A DNA stretch of 64,000 nucleotides from Tessaracoccus massiliensis (GTDB taxonomy: Bacteria > Actinomycetota > Actinomycetes > Propionibacteriales > Propionibacteriaceae), in NCBI RefSeq assembly GCF_000826065.2, contig NZ_LN623538.1:62001-126000 (forward strand). Direction: 5' to 3'. The notes beneath the pieces are model-generated. The model was not told the origin of the DNA. It saw only the letters and a list, made by a program, of their open reading frames with translations, and made no database searches. The position numbers and the translations under genes were made by a program. Shown piece after piece: positions 38,403 to 45,869 of this stretch. Within the stretch, counting starts at the first letter, position 1. Each line of letters begins with the position of its first letter.

Positions 38403-39890
38403 GTGGCTGACGCGCGTCGGTTGGTCGACAAGATCTGGTCCTACGCGCACGTTCTGCGTGACGATGGTGTCGGGGTACTTGAGTACACCGAGCAGCTGAC
38501 GTATCTGCTGTTCCTGAAGATGGCGCACGAGCGCGCCACCCGGACACTGCGGCCCGAACAGATCGTGCCGGAGGAGTTTTCCTGGCAGCGTTTGCTCGAT
38601 GCGGAAGGCGTCAAGCTCGAGACGGCCTACACCGAGATCCTTCAAGGGCTGGGAAAGCAGCCCGGCACCCTCGGCACGATCTTCCGCAAGGCCCAGAACC
38701 GGATCCAGGACCCGGCCAAGCTCAAGCGCCTCATCCACGACCTCATCGACAAGGAGCAATGGTCATCGGCCGGCACGGACATCAACGGAGACGCCTACGA
38801 GTCACTGCTCGCGAAGGGCGCCTCCGATAAGGGGTCCGGGGCTGGGCAGTACTTCACGCCGCGCTCTGTGATCGCGGCGATGGTGGACTGCGTTCAGCCG
38901 ACGGTGGCGGACTCCGTCGTCGATCCGGCATGTGGCACCGGTGGATTCCTGCTCGCGGCGCATGAGTACGCCTCGCGCGGGGCTGAGACGATGACGCCGC
39001 CGGAGCGCAAGCACCTCAAGGAGACGTTCGCCCGTGGTGTCGAGCTGGTCGACGGCACGGCACGCCTGGCCGCGATGAACCTCCTCCTGCACGGGATGGG
39101 GGAGCCCCATGGGGAGTCGCTGATCGAGGTGCGGGACTCTTTGGCTCACGACCCGGGGGACCGCTGGTCGGTCGTGCTGGCCAACCCTCCGTTCGGAACG
39201 AAGTCGTCGCTGACGATGGTTGGTGCCGACGGCCGGGAGGTGTCCGAGGACCGCGCCGTGGAGCGTCAGGACTTCGTCGTCACCACGTCGAACAAGCAGC
39301 TCAACTTCCTGCAGCACATCATGACAATCCTGGAGATCAATGGCCGGGCGGCCGTCGTCCTGCCCGACAACGTCCTTTTTGAGGGTGGTGCGGGGGAGAC
39401 TCTGCGGCGTCGGCTGCTCAACGACTTCGACTTCCACACTCTCCTTCGCCTCCCCACCGGATTGTTCTATGCCCAGGGCGTGAAGGCCAACGTCTTGTTC
39501 TTCGACCGCAAGCCCGCATCAGAGACCCCCTGGACCTCTCGGCTCTGGGTCTACGACCTTCGAACCAACCAGCACTTCACCCTGAAGCAGAACCCGCTCA
39601 CGCGCGCCCACCTCGACGACTTCGTCGCCGGCTTCATGCCCGGTGGGGCGCGCGACGAGCGTTCCGAGAGTGAGCGCTTCAAGTCGTTCGGCTACGACGA
39701 ACTCATCGCGCGCGACAAGGTGAACCTGGACATCACCTGGCTCCGAGACGAGACGCTCGAGGACTTGGACAACCTGCCGGCCCCCGAAATCATCGCGCGT
39801 GAGATCGTCGAGGATCTGACCGCCGCGCTGGAGGAGTTCACGGCGGTAGCGGACGCCCTTGAGGTGGCGAGTGGCCTTCGCAACCCCTAG
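38403..39890 (+). CDS. hsdM: Type I restriction-modification methyltransferase subunit M
   Basis: 495 aa, GTG start. It is an adenine-N6 methyltransferase that protects host sites. The SAM-binding motif I DPACGTGGF is at residues 174-182 and the catalytic motif IV NPPF at 261-264. The N-terminal helical HsdM domain is in residues 1-140 (YAHVLRDDGVGVLEYTEQLT). Normal length. It comes last in the order R-S-Mrr-M, 28 bases after the Mrr gene. Having the protective methylase last is unusual. Confidence 0.95.
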   Translation: MADARRLVDKIWSYAHVLRDDGVGVLEYTEQLTYLLFLKMAHERATRTLRPEQIVPEEFSWQRLLDAEGVKLETAYTEILQGLGKQPGTLGTIFRKAQNRIQDPAKLKRLIHDLIDKEQWSSAGTDINGDAYESLLAKGASDKGSGAGQYFTPRSVIAAMVDCVQPTVADSVVDPACGTGGFLLAAHEYASRGAETMTPPERKHLKETFARGVELVDGTARLAAMNLLLHGMGEPHGESLIEVRDSLAHDPGDRWSVVLANPPFGTKSSLTMVGADGREVSEDRAVERQDFVVTTSNKQLNFLQHIMTILEINGRAAVVLPDNVLFEGGAGETLRRRLLNDFDFHTLLRLPTGLFYAQGVKANVLFFDRKPASETPWTSRLWVYDLRTNQHFTLKQNPLTRAHLDDFVAGFMPGGARDERSESERFKSFGYDELIARDKVNLDITWLRDETLEDLDNLPAPEIIAREIVEDLTAALEEFTAVADALEVASGLRNP

Positions 39891-39925
39891 CGAGGAGCGC
39901 GTCTGAAAGTCCAACCTGCCAGAAT

Positions 39926-39978
39926 CGGTCAAAATACCGGCCCGGTCAGTAGTATTGACCGCATGGATCTTTTGACCG
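39926..39978. promoter_or_regulatory. Nested inverted-repeat operator over the abiE promoter
   Basis: The inner dyad CGGTCA (39943-39948)/TGACCG (39956-39961) brackets the -10 box TAGTAT (39950-39955). The outer dyad CGGTCAAAA (39926-39934)/TTTTGACCG (39970-39978) reaches into codon 3. All four half-sites share GGTCA. A dimer or tetramer bound here would block the leaderless promoter of the next gene. Confidence 0.7.
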
Positions 39979-40976
39979 CTCAGTCTGGCGACTTGCACGG
40001 ACTCATCCGTCACGCGCTGGGGCAGTACGGGGTGAAGACAACTCCGGTGGACGACCCCGACGCGGGCGCCGATCTGTTTGCACTCATCCCGGGGTGCGGT
40101 TCGGAGCCGCTGAAAGTGCCCGTCGAGCTCAAGTTCCGCTCCCAACCATTGGGCGTCGCAGAGGCTGACCGCTGGGCACATGGTCGAGTGGACCCGGTGA
40201 TCCTGGCTCAGCCATCGGTGCCGCGCGACCGCGGCGCGCAGTACCGGGCCTTGGGTATCAACTACATCGACAGCGGCGGCAACGCGTACCTTCACTTCCC
40301 GGGCTTCCAGGTCCACGTCGAGGGCCGCAAACCCCGACTCGCGGTGGGGCCTGCGCGGCGAAAAGTCACGGCCTCGTGCACCCCGGCAGAGCTCAGGGTG
40401 ATCTTCGCGCTCCTGATCCGTCCGGACACGGTGGAGATGAGCTACGAGAGGCTGGCCGTTCTGGCCGGCACGTCCAAGGGCTCCGTCACGAACGCGATCA
40501 CCGATCTCCGCCACCGCGGCCACGTCGCTGAACTGGCCGGCAAACGGCGACTCATCGACCCGGACCGGCTGGCCCGTGACTGGATCGACGGCTACGTGCG
40601 CGACCTTGGGCCGAGACTGCAGGAACTTCAGGTTGCAGGTCCAGCAGCCCATTGGTGGATCCAGGATTGGCACGAACCCGAAGGAACTCTCTCCGGCGGC
40701 GTCGCGCTCGCAGCGATGGGCGGTGACATCCGCCCAGACCGCACTGTCGTCTACGGTCAGCCGCCCTGGTACGCCATCCGACAACGAGCGCGACTCTCCC
40801 GAGACGGCGACGCGCCGGTGATCCTGCGGGAACGGTTCTGGTCGTCTGATCTCCTCGACGACAGGCTCGTGCCTCCGCTGCTCGCCTACGCTGACGCCCT
40901 CACCGGCGGCGACCCGCGGGAGGTCGAAGTCGCTCAGGACCTGGACCGCCGCCATCAATGGGCGTTCCGGAGATGA
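39963..40976 (+). CDS. AbiEi-type antitoxin/transcriptional autoregulator
   Basis: 337 aa. In type IV toxin-antitoxin pairs AbiEi represses its own operon and counters the AbiEii nucleotidyltransferase. The N-terminal domain (1-120) is restriction-endonuclease-like, with Glu55-x-Lys57 (VPVELKFRS) and the typical AQPSVPRDRGAQYRALGINY segment. A winged helix follows (about 145-200, MSYERLAVLAGTSKGSVTNA), then a C-terminal domain of about 130 residues. The start is the ATG seven bases after TAGTAT. The stop overlaps the nucleotidyltransferase gene (ATGA), as in abiEi-abiEii pairs. Family assigned by architecture and context. Confidence 0.75.
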   Translation: MDLLTAQSGDLHGLIRHALGQYGVKTTPVDDPDAGADLFALIPGCGSEPLKVPVELKFRSQPLGVAEADRWAHGRVDPVILAQPSVPRDRGAQYRALGINYIDSGGNAYLHFPGFQVHVEGRKPRLAVGPARRKVTASCTPAELRVIFALLIRPDTVEMSYERLAVLAGTSKGSVTNAITDLRHRGHVAELAGKRRLIDPDRLARDWIDGYVRDLGPRLQELQVAGPAAHWWIQDWHEPEGTLSGGVALAAMGGDIRPDRTVVYGQPPWYAIRQRARLSRDGDAPVILRERFWSSDLLDDRLVPPLLAYADALTGGDPREVEVAQDLDRRHQWAFRR

Positions 40977-41743
40977 GCGGGCCGATTCCGGGGCTCCCGG
41001 AGGGGCTCGTGCTCACCCTGCGGCAGACCCTGCCGGACTTCACCTTGGTCGGGGCATTGGCCAGGGACTACCAGCTTCACACGGTCGCCGGACTACCCAC
41101 CGGGAGCGCGACCAGGGATGTCGATGTCTCAATCCTCGTGCCCTCGCTGGATGCCTATCATCACCAACTGCGGCCGTTCTTCGGGCCGAACGCGACGGGC
41201 ATCCGGTTCCAGGTGGACGGGTTCGAGGTCGACGTGATTCCCTACGGTCCGCGGGTTGCGCCCGGCGGGGTCGTCGAGCCCGCCGAAGGCCTCACGCTCG
41301 ACATCACGGGCATGGCGGAGGCCGCCGCCACAGCCGAAACGGTGACCTTGGGCAGCACGGCGGTCAAGGTGCCGACGCTGAGCTCGATGATCGGCCTCAA
41401 GCTGGTGGCTTGGCACTATCGACACGTCGGTGAACCGAACAAGGATGCGCGCGATCTCGGCCCGCTGTTGCAGGCCACCCGCTACGGTCCCCACGGCGAA
41501 GCGCTCTGGGATGACGTAGAGGCGCTCCAACGTTGGGAGTACCAGGATTACCTCGTGGGCCCCTACCGGGCGGGCCGACAACTGCACGCTGACTGGGAGC
41601 CTGCATCCCTGGAACGTTTGGCCGGCATCCTCGACGGTGACGGCCCCACCCTGGCCTCGCACATCAGCCGCGCTTCCAGGGAAACGGTGGGGGAGCTCGA
41701 CGTGCAGCTGGCCGCTCTCCGCGCGGGGATCACCGGCTCCTGA
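40973..41743 (+). CDS. AbiEii-type nucleotidyltransferase (putative toxin)
   Basis: 256 aa from the ATG at 40973. It has the DNA polymerase beta-like nucleotidyltransferase motif of the AbiEii/MNT group: Gly27-Ala-x-Ala-Arg31-Asp32 (LVGALARDYQL) and Arg48-Asp49-Val-Asp51 (ATRDVDVSI), with a third Asp probably in FEVDVIPYG. AbiEii-type enzymes modify tRNA or other RNA and stop growth during phage infection. The overlap with the upstream autoregulator supports a toxin-antitoxin pair. It is the last gene of the island. The interval 41744-41886 holds the right arm sites. Confidence 0.78.
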   Translation: MSGPIPGLPEGLVLTLRQTLPDFTLVGALARDYQLHTVAGLPTGSATRDVDVSILVPSLDAYHHQLRPFFGPNATGIRFQVDGFEVDVIPYGPRVAPGGVVEPAEGLTLDITGMAEAAATAETVTLGSTAVKVPTLSSMIGLKLVAWHYRHVGEPNKDARDLGPLLQATRYGPHGEALWDDVEALQRWEYQDYLVGPYRAGRQLHADWEPASLERLAGILDGDGPTLASHISRASRETVGELDVQLAALRAGITGS

Positions 41744-41816
41744 TGGACGCAAACCGGCTCCTCGCTCGGCGCGAAGGGGCGACCCGAAGGACGGCGTCTC
41801 GCGGGTATCGCGTGAA

Positions 41817-41843
41817 TCGCTATTGCACGCATATTGCACGAGA
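41817..41843. repeat. Right arm-type site with paired ATTGCACG
   Basis: ATTGCACG at 41822-41829 and 41833-41840, same 11-bp period and orientation as at 25253-25279. Confidence 0.55.
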
Positions 41844-41886
41844 CGACGTTCTCATTCCGCAACTGGCGTCTGACTGGGGCGAACGA

Positions 41887-41962
41887 TGGTCGGGGCGACA
41901 GGACTCGAACCTGCGGTCTCCTGCTCCCAAAGCAGGCGCGCTAGCCACTACGCTACGCCCCG
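41887..41962 (-). tRNA. tRNA-Pro (TGG anticodon)
   Basis: Minus strand. The acceptor stem CGGGGCG/CGCCCCG, anticodon stem CCTGC/GCAGG with loop TTTGGGA (anticodon TGG) and T-arm with TTCGAGT are all present, and the 3' ACCA is encoded. The last 21 bases before ACCA coincide with attR, so the 3' part of the present gene was supplied by the island. Confidence 0.93.
41889..41909. repeat. attR core of the genomic island
   Basis: Identical to 25114-25134 and lying inside the 3' end of the functional tRNA-Pro gene. Confidence 0.85.
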
Positions 41963-42141
41963 GTGCCCGTTGCCGGGCCAGGAGGCAGTCTACTTCATTT
42001 GCGGCACTGTCCAATCCAGGCCGATGGGTGCAGCGCCGTCCACGAGATGGAGGCCCAGTTCCTGAGGTGTGCACATTGCATATCTCCCCCGGCGCGCTCG
42101 GAGATGGAGCCGGGCGGTTCTTGAATGGATGGAGGTTGTCA

Positions 42142-42309
42142 ATGTGTCGTCGTGCAATGCCGTTGCACGAGGAGACCAACGAACAGGTCCCGAAGACCAA
42201 GATGGGGGGCATCACGGAAGAGATGGCTGAGGCAGCTGGGCAGGTCGTCGCCAACCCCGGCTTACTCACTCTGGAGGACAAAGACATCGCCCACCGCATT
42301 GCACGGTAG
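42142..42309 (+). CDS. Small hypothetical protein (55 aa)
   Basis: 55 aa with a GGAGG ribosome site six bases before the ATG. After a short basic head it is acidic and helical (GGITEEMAEAAGQVVANPG, then LEDKDIAHRIAR). The dyad CGTGCAA-N5-TTGCACG (42151-42169) lies in its first codons. I know no family. It sits between the tRNA-Pro and tRNA-Gly genes, outside the island. The 180 bases from 41963 to 42141 show nothing else. Confidence 0.5.
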   Translation: MCRRAMPLHEETNEQVPKTKMGGITEEMAEAAGQVVANPGLLTLEDKDIAHRIAR

Positions 42310-42323
42310 GCGATGTACTTCCT

Positions 42324-42397
42324 TGGAGCGGATGACGGGAATCGAACCCGCGTAGCTAGTTTGGAAGACTAGGGCTCTACCATTGAGCTACATCCGC
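42324..42397 (-). tRNA. tRNA-Gly (TCC anticodon)
   Basis: Minus strand. Acceptor stem GCGGATG/CATCCGC, D-arm GCTCAATGGTAGAGC, anticodon stem CTAGT/ACTAG with loop CTTCCAA (anticodon TCC), T-arm with TTCGATT, and an encoded 3' CCA. Confidence 0.95.
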
Positions 42398-42459
42398 AGA
42401 ACCGTCGACGAGTGTAGCAGCCCGAGCCGCCGGACCGGGAACTCCACTGACCGCGAAGA

Positions 42460-43350
42460 TCAGCGCTTCCCGAGAAACGCTCGCAGGTCGTCGAGTTGAC
42501 TCTCCGCCTGTGCGCGCCCCGCCGCGAAGACCGAGCGCAGCACCGGCACGCGGCGCTCGGAGTTCTTGATCGGCATCTGGTCAGGGAAGATCAGGTGAGC
42601 CCGCCCGGCGCGCTCCAACTCGAAGAGTTCATCCAGCGTGCGGTTGTAGTTCGCGGGCCGCTCGAGCAGCCCCTTCGCGATCGCCGGGTACCGGCGGAAC
42701 AGGCCCCGGTAGCCGGCGGGGAACCGGGCCGCGGGTTTGCGGTAGCCGCGGGTGCGTGTCATCACCACCACGAACTTCTCGTAGCCCGCCTCCTTCGCCG
42801 CATCCAGGGCGAACCCCCCGGTGGGGCCGAGGGCGCCGTCGCAGTAGAGCTCGCCGTCGATGCTGGTCAGCGGCATGAACAGCGGCATGGTCGAGGAGGC
42901 GCGTACCCGCTTCATAAGGTCCGGCAGGGTATCGATGTCGTCGCGGCCCCAGTAGACCATCTGGCCGTCGCTGCAGCGCACCGCCCCGATGGCGACCTGA
43001 GCCGGGTTCGCGGTGAACGTCTCCCACCGATAGGGCAGCGGCTGGCCGGGCAGCGAGGTCTGCTCGTAGATGAACTCGGCGTTGAACATGCCCTTGCCCT
43101 GCAGCCAGGTGCGCCAGTTGCCGAACTGTGGCTCGGCCGCGAAGTCGACGAAGGACACCTCCGCGCGGGGGATGTCGCGCGAGACGTAGTTGGCCAGGCA
43201 GCTTGAGCCGGCGGAGATGCCGCCCACCCAGTCGAGGTGGATGCAGGCCTCCAACAGGACGGCCAGGACGCCGGAGGAGAAGGAGGCGCGCATGCCTCCG
43301 CCCTCGAAGATCAGGGCGGTGTCCGTCACGGTGCTGGTCAACTCGCTCAC
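42460..43350 (-). CDS. Patatin-like phospholipase
   Basis: 296 aa, GTG start. Patatin fold serine lipase with a Ser-Asp dyad: the oxyanion loop FEGGGMRA (residues 15-22), nucleophile Ser46 in GISAGSS, and Asp171 in the DGALG motif. No signal peptide, so it probably acts inside the cell on lipid acyl esters. A TACAGT -10 box (43358-43363) ends seven bases before the GTG; leaderless. It is divergent from tig. Confidence 0.9.
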   Translation of the reverse strand: MSELTSTVTDTALIFEGGGMRASFSSGVLAVLLEACIHLDWVGGISAGSSCLANYVSRDIPRAEVSFVDFAAEPQFGNWRTWLQGKGMFNAEFIYEQTSLPGQPLPYRWETFTANPAQVAIGAVRCSDGQMVYWGRDDIDTLPDLMKRVRASSTMPLFMPLTSIDGELYCDGALGPTGGFALDAAKEAGYEKFVVVMTRTRGYRKPAARFPAGYRGLFRRYPAIAKGLLERPANYNRTLDELFELERAGRAHLIFPDQMPIKNSERRVPVLRSVFAAGRAQAESQLDDLRAFLGKR

Positions 43351-43357
43351 ACAGTTG

Positions 43358-43363
43358 ACTGTA
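43358..43363 (-). promoter_or_regulatory. -10 box (TACAGT) of the patatin-like gene
   Basis: Minus-strand TACAGT seven bases before the GTG at 43350. A plus-strand TAGACT at 43395-43400 may be the -10 of tig, which has a leader of about 40 nt. Confidence 0.45.
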
Positions 43364-43443
43364 GCGGCGTGTTGGAGCGGTGGGGATCCACCGATAGACT
43401 GGCGGGCGATTCAGAATTTGACACCCCCTTCAGGAGTCCACTC

Positions 43444-44808
43444 GTGCCCAGCACCGCCCAGAAGCTCAACCCCACCCGGGTCAAGCTCACCGTCGAGATC
43501 CCGTTCGCCGATCTCCAGCCCTACCTTGACAAGGCATACAAGGAGATCGCCGATCAGGTGACGATCCCCGGTTTCCGCAAGGGCAAGGTGCCCGCCGCGG
43601 TGATCGACCAGCGGTTCGGCCGCGGCGTCGTCCTGCAGGAGGCCATCAACGAGGCCATCCCGGAGACGTACAACGTCGCCATCGACGAGCATAAGATCTA
43701 CCCCATGGCCCAGCCCGAGGTTGACATCACCAAGCTCGAGGACAAGGACGTGGTGGAGTACACCGCCGAGGTGGACATCCGCCCCGAGTTCGACCTGCCT
43801 GATTTCGACAAGGTCGAGGCCACCGTCGACGCCGTCGGCTCCTCCGACGAGTTGGTCGAGGAGCGCATCGAGCTGCTGCGCCAGCGCTTCGCCACCACCA
43901 AGGATGTCAAGCGCAAGTCCAAGAAGGGCGACGTGCTCACCCTCAACCTCAAGGCCACCAAGGACGGCGAGGAACTCGACGACGCCACCGCCGAGGGCAT
44001 CACCTACGTGATCGGCGACGACAAGGGCATGCTCGAGGGTCTCGACAAGGCCGTCAAGGGCCTGAAGACCGGCGAGGTCGCCACCTTCACCTCGACGCTC
44101 GTGGGCGGCGCCCACCGCGGCGAGGAGGCGGACATCGAGGTGACCGTCACCAACGTCCAGGAGCAGGAACTGCCCGCTGTCGACGACGAGTTCGCCCAGC
44201 TGATCTCCGAGTTCGACACCGTCGAGGAGATGAAGGAGGACCTCCGCAAGGGGGCCGAGCAGCAGGTCCGCGCCGATCAGATCGCCGACGCCCGCGACAA
44301 GGTGCTTGAGGCCATCCTCGAGAAGGTCGACTTCGAGCTCCCCGAGGGCGTGCTGAAGAACGAGCTCGAGGCCCGCCGCGCCGACGTCGAGCGTCAGCTC
44401 TCCCGCGGCGGCCTGACTGTCGAGCAGTACCTCGAGCAGACCGAAGAGGAGGAGGCCGAGACCGTCGAAGAGTTCTGGGCCGAGATGGACAAGCGCTCCA
44501 CCGACGCGCTGCGCGCTCAGATCATCCTCGACGTGTACGCCGAGGAGAACAACCTCGACGTCTCGCAGCAGGAGCTCACCGAGCTGATCTTCCGCAGGGC
44601 CCAGCAGTCCGGCACCACGCCGCAGGACGAGATCAACCACATGATGGAGCACAACCACATGCCCGAGTGGATGGCCGAGATCCGCCGGGGCAAGGCGCTG
44701 GCCCAGATCTGCGCCGCTGCCACGGTCAAGGACACCGAGGGCAACGCCGTCGACACCTCGCTGGCTCAGGCCGACGAGGACGAGGCTGCCGAAGAGGCCG
44801 CCGAGTAA
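43444..44808 (+). CDS. tig: Trigger factor
   Basis: 454 aa from the GTG at 43444, which has GGAG seven bases upstream and gives the normal N-terminus. It is a ribosome-bound chaperone and prolyl isomerase. The ribosome-docking loop GFRKGKVP is at residues 42-49. A PPIase domain lies at about 150-245 and the helical C-terminal arms run to about 430, ending in an acidic tail. It is located just before clpP1-clpP2-clpX, as in many bacteria. A strong terminator follows. Confidence 0.97.
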   Translation: MPSTAQKLNPTRVKLTVEIPFADLQPYLDKAYKEIADQVTIPGFRKGKVPAAVIDQRFGRGVVLQEAINEAIPETYNVAIDEHKIYPMAQPEVDITKLEDKDVVEYTAEVDIRPEFDLPDFDKVEATVDAVGSSDELVEERIELLRQRFATTKDVKRKSKKGDVLTLNLKATKDGEELDDATAEGITYVIGDDKGMLEGLDKAVKGLKTGEVATFTSTLVGGAHRGEEADIEVTVTNVQEQELPAVDDEFAQLISEFDTVEEMKEDLRKGAEQQVRADQIADARDKVLEAILEKVDFELPEGVLKNELEARRADVERQLSRGGLTVEQYLEQTEEEEAETVEEFWAEMDKRSTDALRAQIILDVYAEENNLDVSQQELTELIFRRAQQSGTTPQDEINHMMEHNHMPEWMAEIRRGKALAQICAAATVKDTEGNAVDTSLAQADEDEAAEEAAE

Positions 44809-44825
44809 CCCTCAAGCGCACATAC

Positions 44826-44867
44826 GCGAACGCCGCCGGCCCCCACGGGGCCGGCGGCGTTCGCTTT
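44826..44867 (+). terminator. Terminator of tig
   Basis: A perfect 18-bp GC-rich stem (44826-44843 with 44847-44864, loop CAC) followed by TTT, 18 bases after the tig stop. Confidence 0.85.
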
Positions 44868-44874
44868 GCGTCGG

Positions 44875-45191
44875 TCAGCGGCAGGTGCCGTTGGCGATGG
44901 ACTCGGCGATCGCGTCGGTCTCCGAGTCCATCGAGTAGTCCCAGCCGCTCTCGCCCACACCGGTGAAGAGTTCGTCACGGTCGGCGCCGAGGTACAGCAC
45001 CGCGTAGGAGTTGGTCACCCCCTCGTAGCGTTCTCCTGCGATCTGGGGGGAGAACGTGTCGCAGTGCTCGTAGATCAGCGCGTGGGCGATCTCGTGGCGT
45101 ACCACATCCAGGTACGTGTGATTCGTGAAGTACTCCGGATAGAACTGGCTGTCGGCCCCGCTCAGGTCAGCGCCAACAGCCCAAGCCCTCG
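44875..45191 (-). pseudogene. 5'-truncated HEXXH protein fragment
   Basis: The minus-strand frame contains GADSQFYPEYFTNHTYLDVV and then RHEIAHALIYEHC, a zinc-protease-type HEXXH motif, and ends IAESIANGTCR at 44875. No ATG and no credible start lies upstream; the frame runs into the clpP1 promoter region. The N-terminal part of what looks like a secreted or membrane peptidase-like protein is missing. The GTG at 45103-45105 could only yield 76 residues. The exact upstream limit is uncertain. Confidence 0.5.
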
Positions 45192-45233
45192 GCGAACATG
45201 CGCTGAGGGTCTTGGGTCTGGGCCATTTCCCGG

Positions 45234-45239
45234 TAGGTT
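45234..45239 (+). promoter_or_regulatory. -10 box (TAGGTT) of clpP1-clpP2
   Basis: TAGGTT directly abuts the ATG at 45240 but lies six bases before the in-frame GTG at 45246, the leaderless spacing seen elsewhere in this window. This favours the GTG as the real start. Confidence 0.5.
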
Positions 45240-45245
45240 ATGGAT

Positions 45246-45869
45246 GTGACTCAGACTCGAAATGACATCCGCATGGCCGGGCTCGGTGCCGGCGGCCTCG
45301 GTATGAATGACAACGTCTACTCCTCCCTCCTGGCCAACCGGATCATCTTCCTCGGCTCGGAGGTGAAGGACGACAACGCCAACGCGATCTGCGCGCAGAT
45401 GTTGTTGCTCAACGCGGAGGACCCCCACAAGGACATCTACCTGTACATCAACTCGCCCGGCGGGTCGGTGGATTCCGGCATGGCGATCTTCGACACTATG
45501 CAGTGGATCAGCAACGACGTGGCCACCGTCGCCATGGGGCTGGCCGCCTCCATGGGGCAGTTCCTGCTCTCGGCGGGCACGCCCGGTAAGCGTTTCGCGC
45601 TGCCGCACAGCCGCATCATGATGCACCAGCCGTCCGGCGGCCTCGGCGGCACCGCGTCGGACATCCGCATCCAGGCGGAGCAGTCCCTGCACATCAAGAA
45701 GACCATGGCCAACCTCATCGCCGAGCACACCGGTCAGAGCGTCGAGCAGATCGAAGCCGACTCGGACCGCGACCGCTGGTTCACCGCGGAGCAGGCGCTC
45801 GAGTACGGCTTCATCGATCACGTCTACGAGCGTGCATCCCAGATTCAGTCGGAGGCTCCGAACCAGTGA
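45246..45869 (+). CDS. clpP1: ATP-dependent Clp protease proteolytic subunit 1
   Basis: 207 aa from the GTG at 45246, chosen because of the -10 box spacing; the ATG at 45240 would add two residues. It is a serine peptidase subunit of the Clp barrel. Catalytic Ser102 is in GLAASMGQ and His127 in MMHQP, with the acid near Asp172. Actinobacteria need both ClpP1 and ClpP2, which form a mixed tetradecamer fed by ClpX or ClpC. The stop overlaps the clpP2 start (GTGA). Confidence 0.95.
   Translation: MTQTRNDIRMAGLGAGGLGMNDNVYSSLLANRIIFLGSEVKDDNANAICAQMLLLNAEDPHKDIYLYINSPGGSVDSGMAIFDTMQWISNDVATVAMGLAASMGQFLLSAGTPGKRFALPHSRIMMHQPSGGLGGTASDIRIQAEQSLHIKKTMANLIAEHTGQSVEQIEADSDRDRWFTAEQALEYGFIDHVYERASQIQSEAPNQ

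Larger units (their letters stand above)
25114..41909. mobile_element. tRNA-Pro-integrated genomic island (about 16.8 kb)
   Basis: Bounded by 21-bp direct repeats equal to the tRNA-Pro 3' end. A tyrosine recombinase gene lies just inside the left end and arm-type repeats inside both ends. Cargo: PIN protein, wHTH/amyloid-motif gene, trypco2-like fragment, IS1182-type element, membrane lysozyme-like protein, IS21 remnant, type I restriction-modification genes with an Mrr gene, and an AbiE-type pair. No replication or conjugation genes are visible. With the integrase frameshifted, it is probably stuck in place. Confidence 0.85.
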
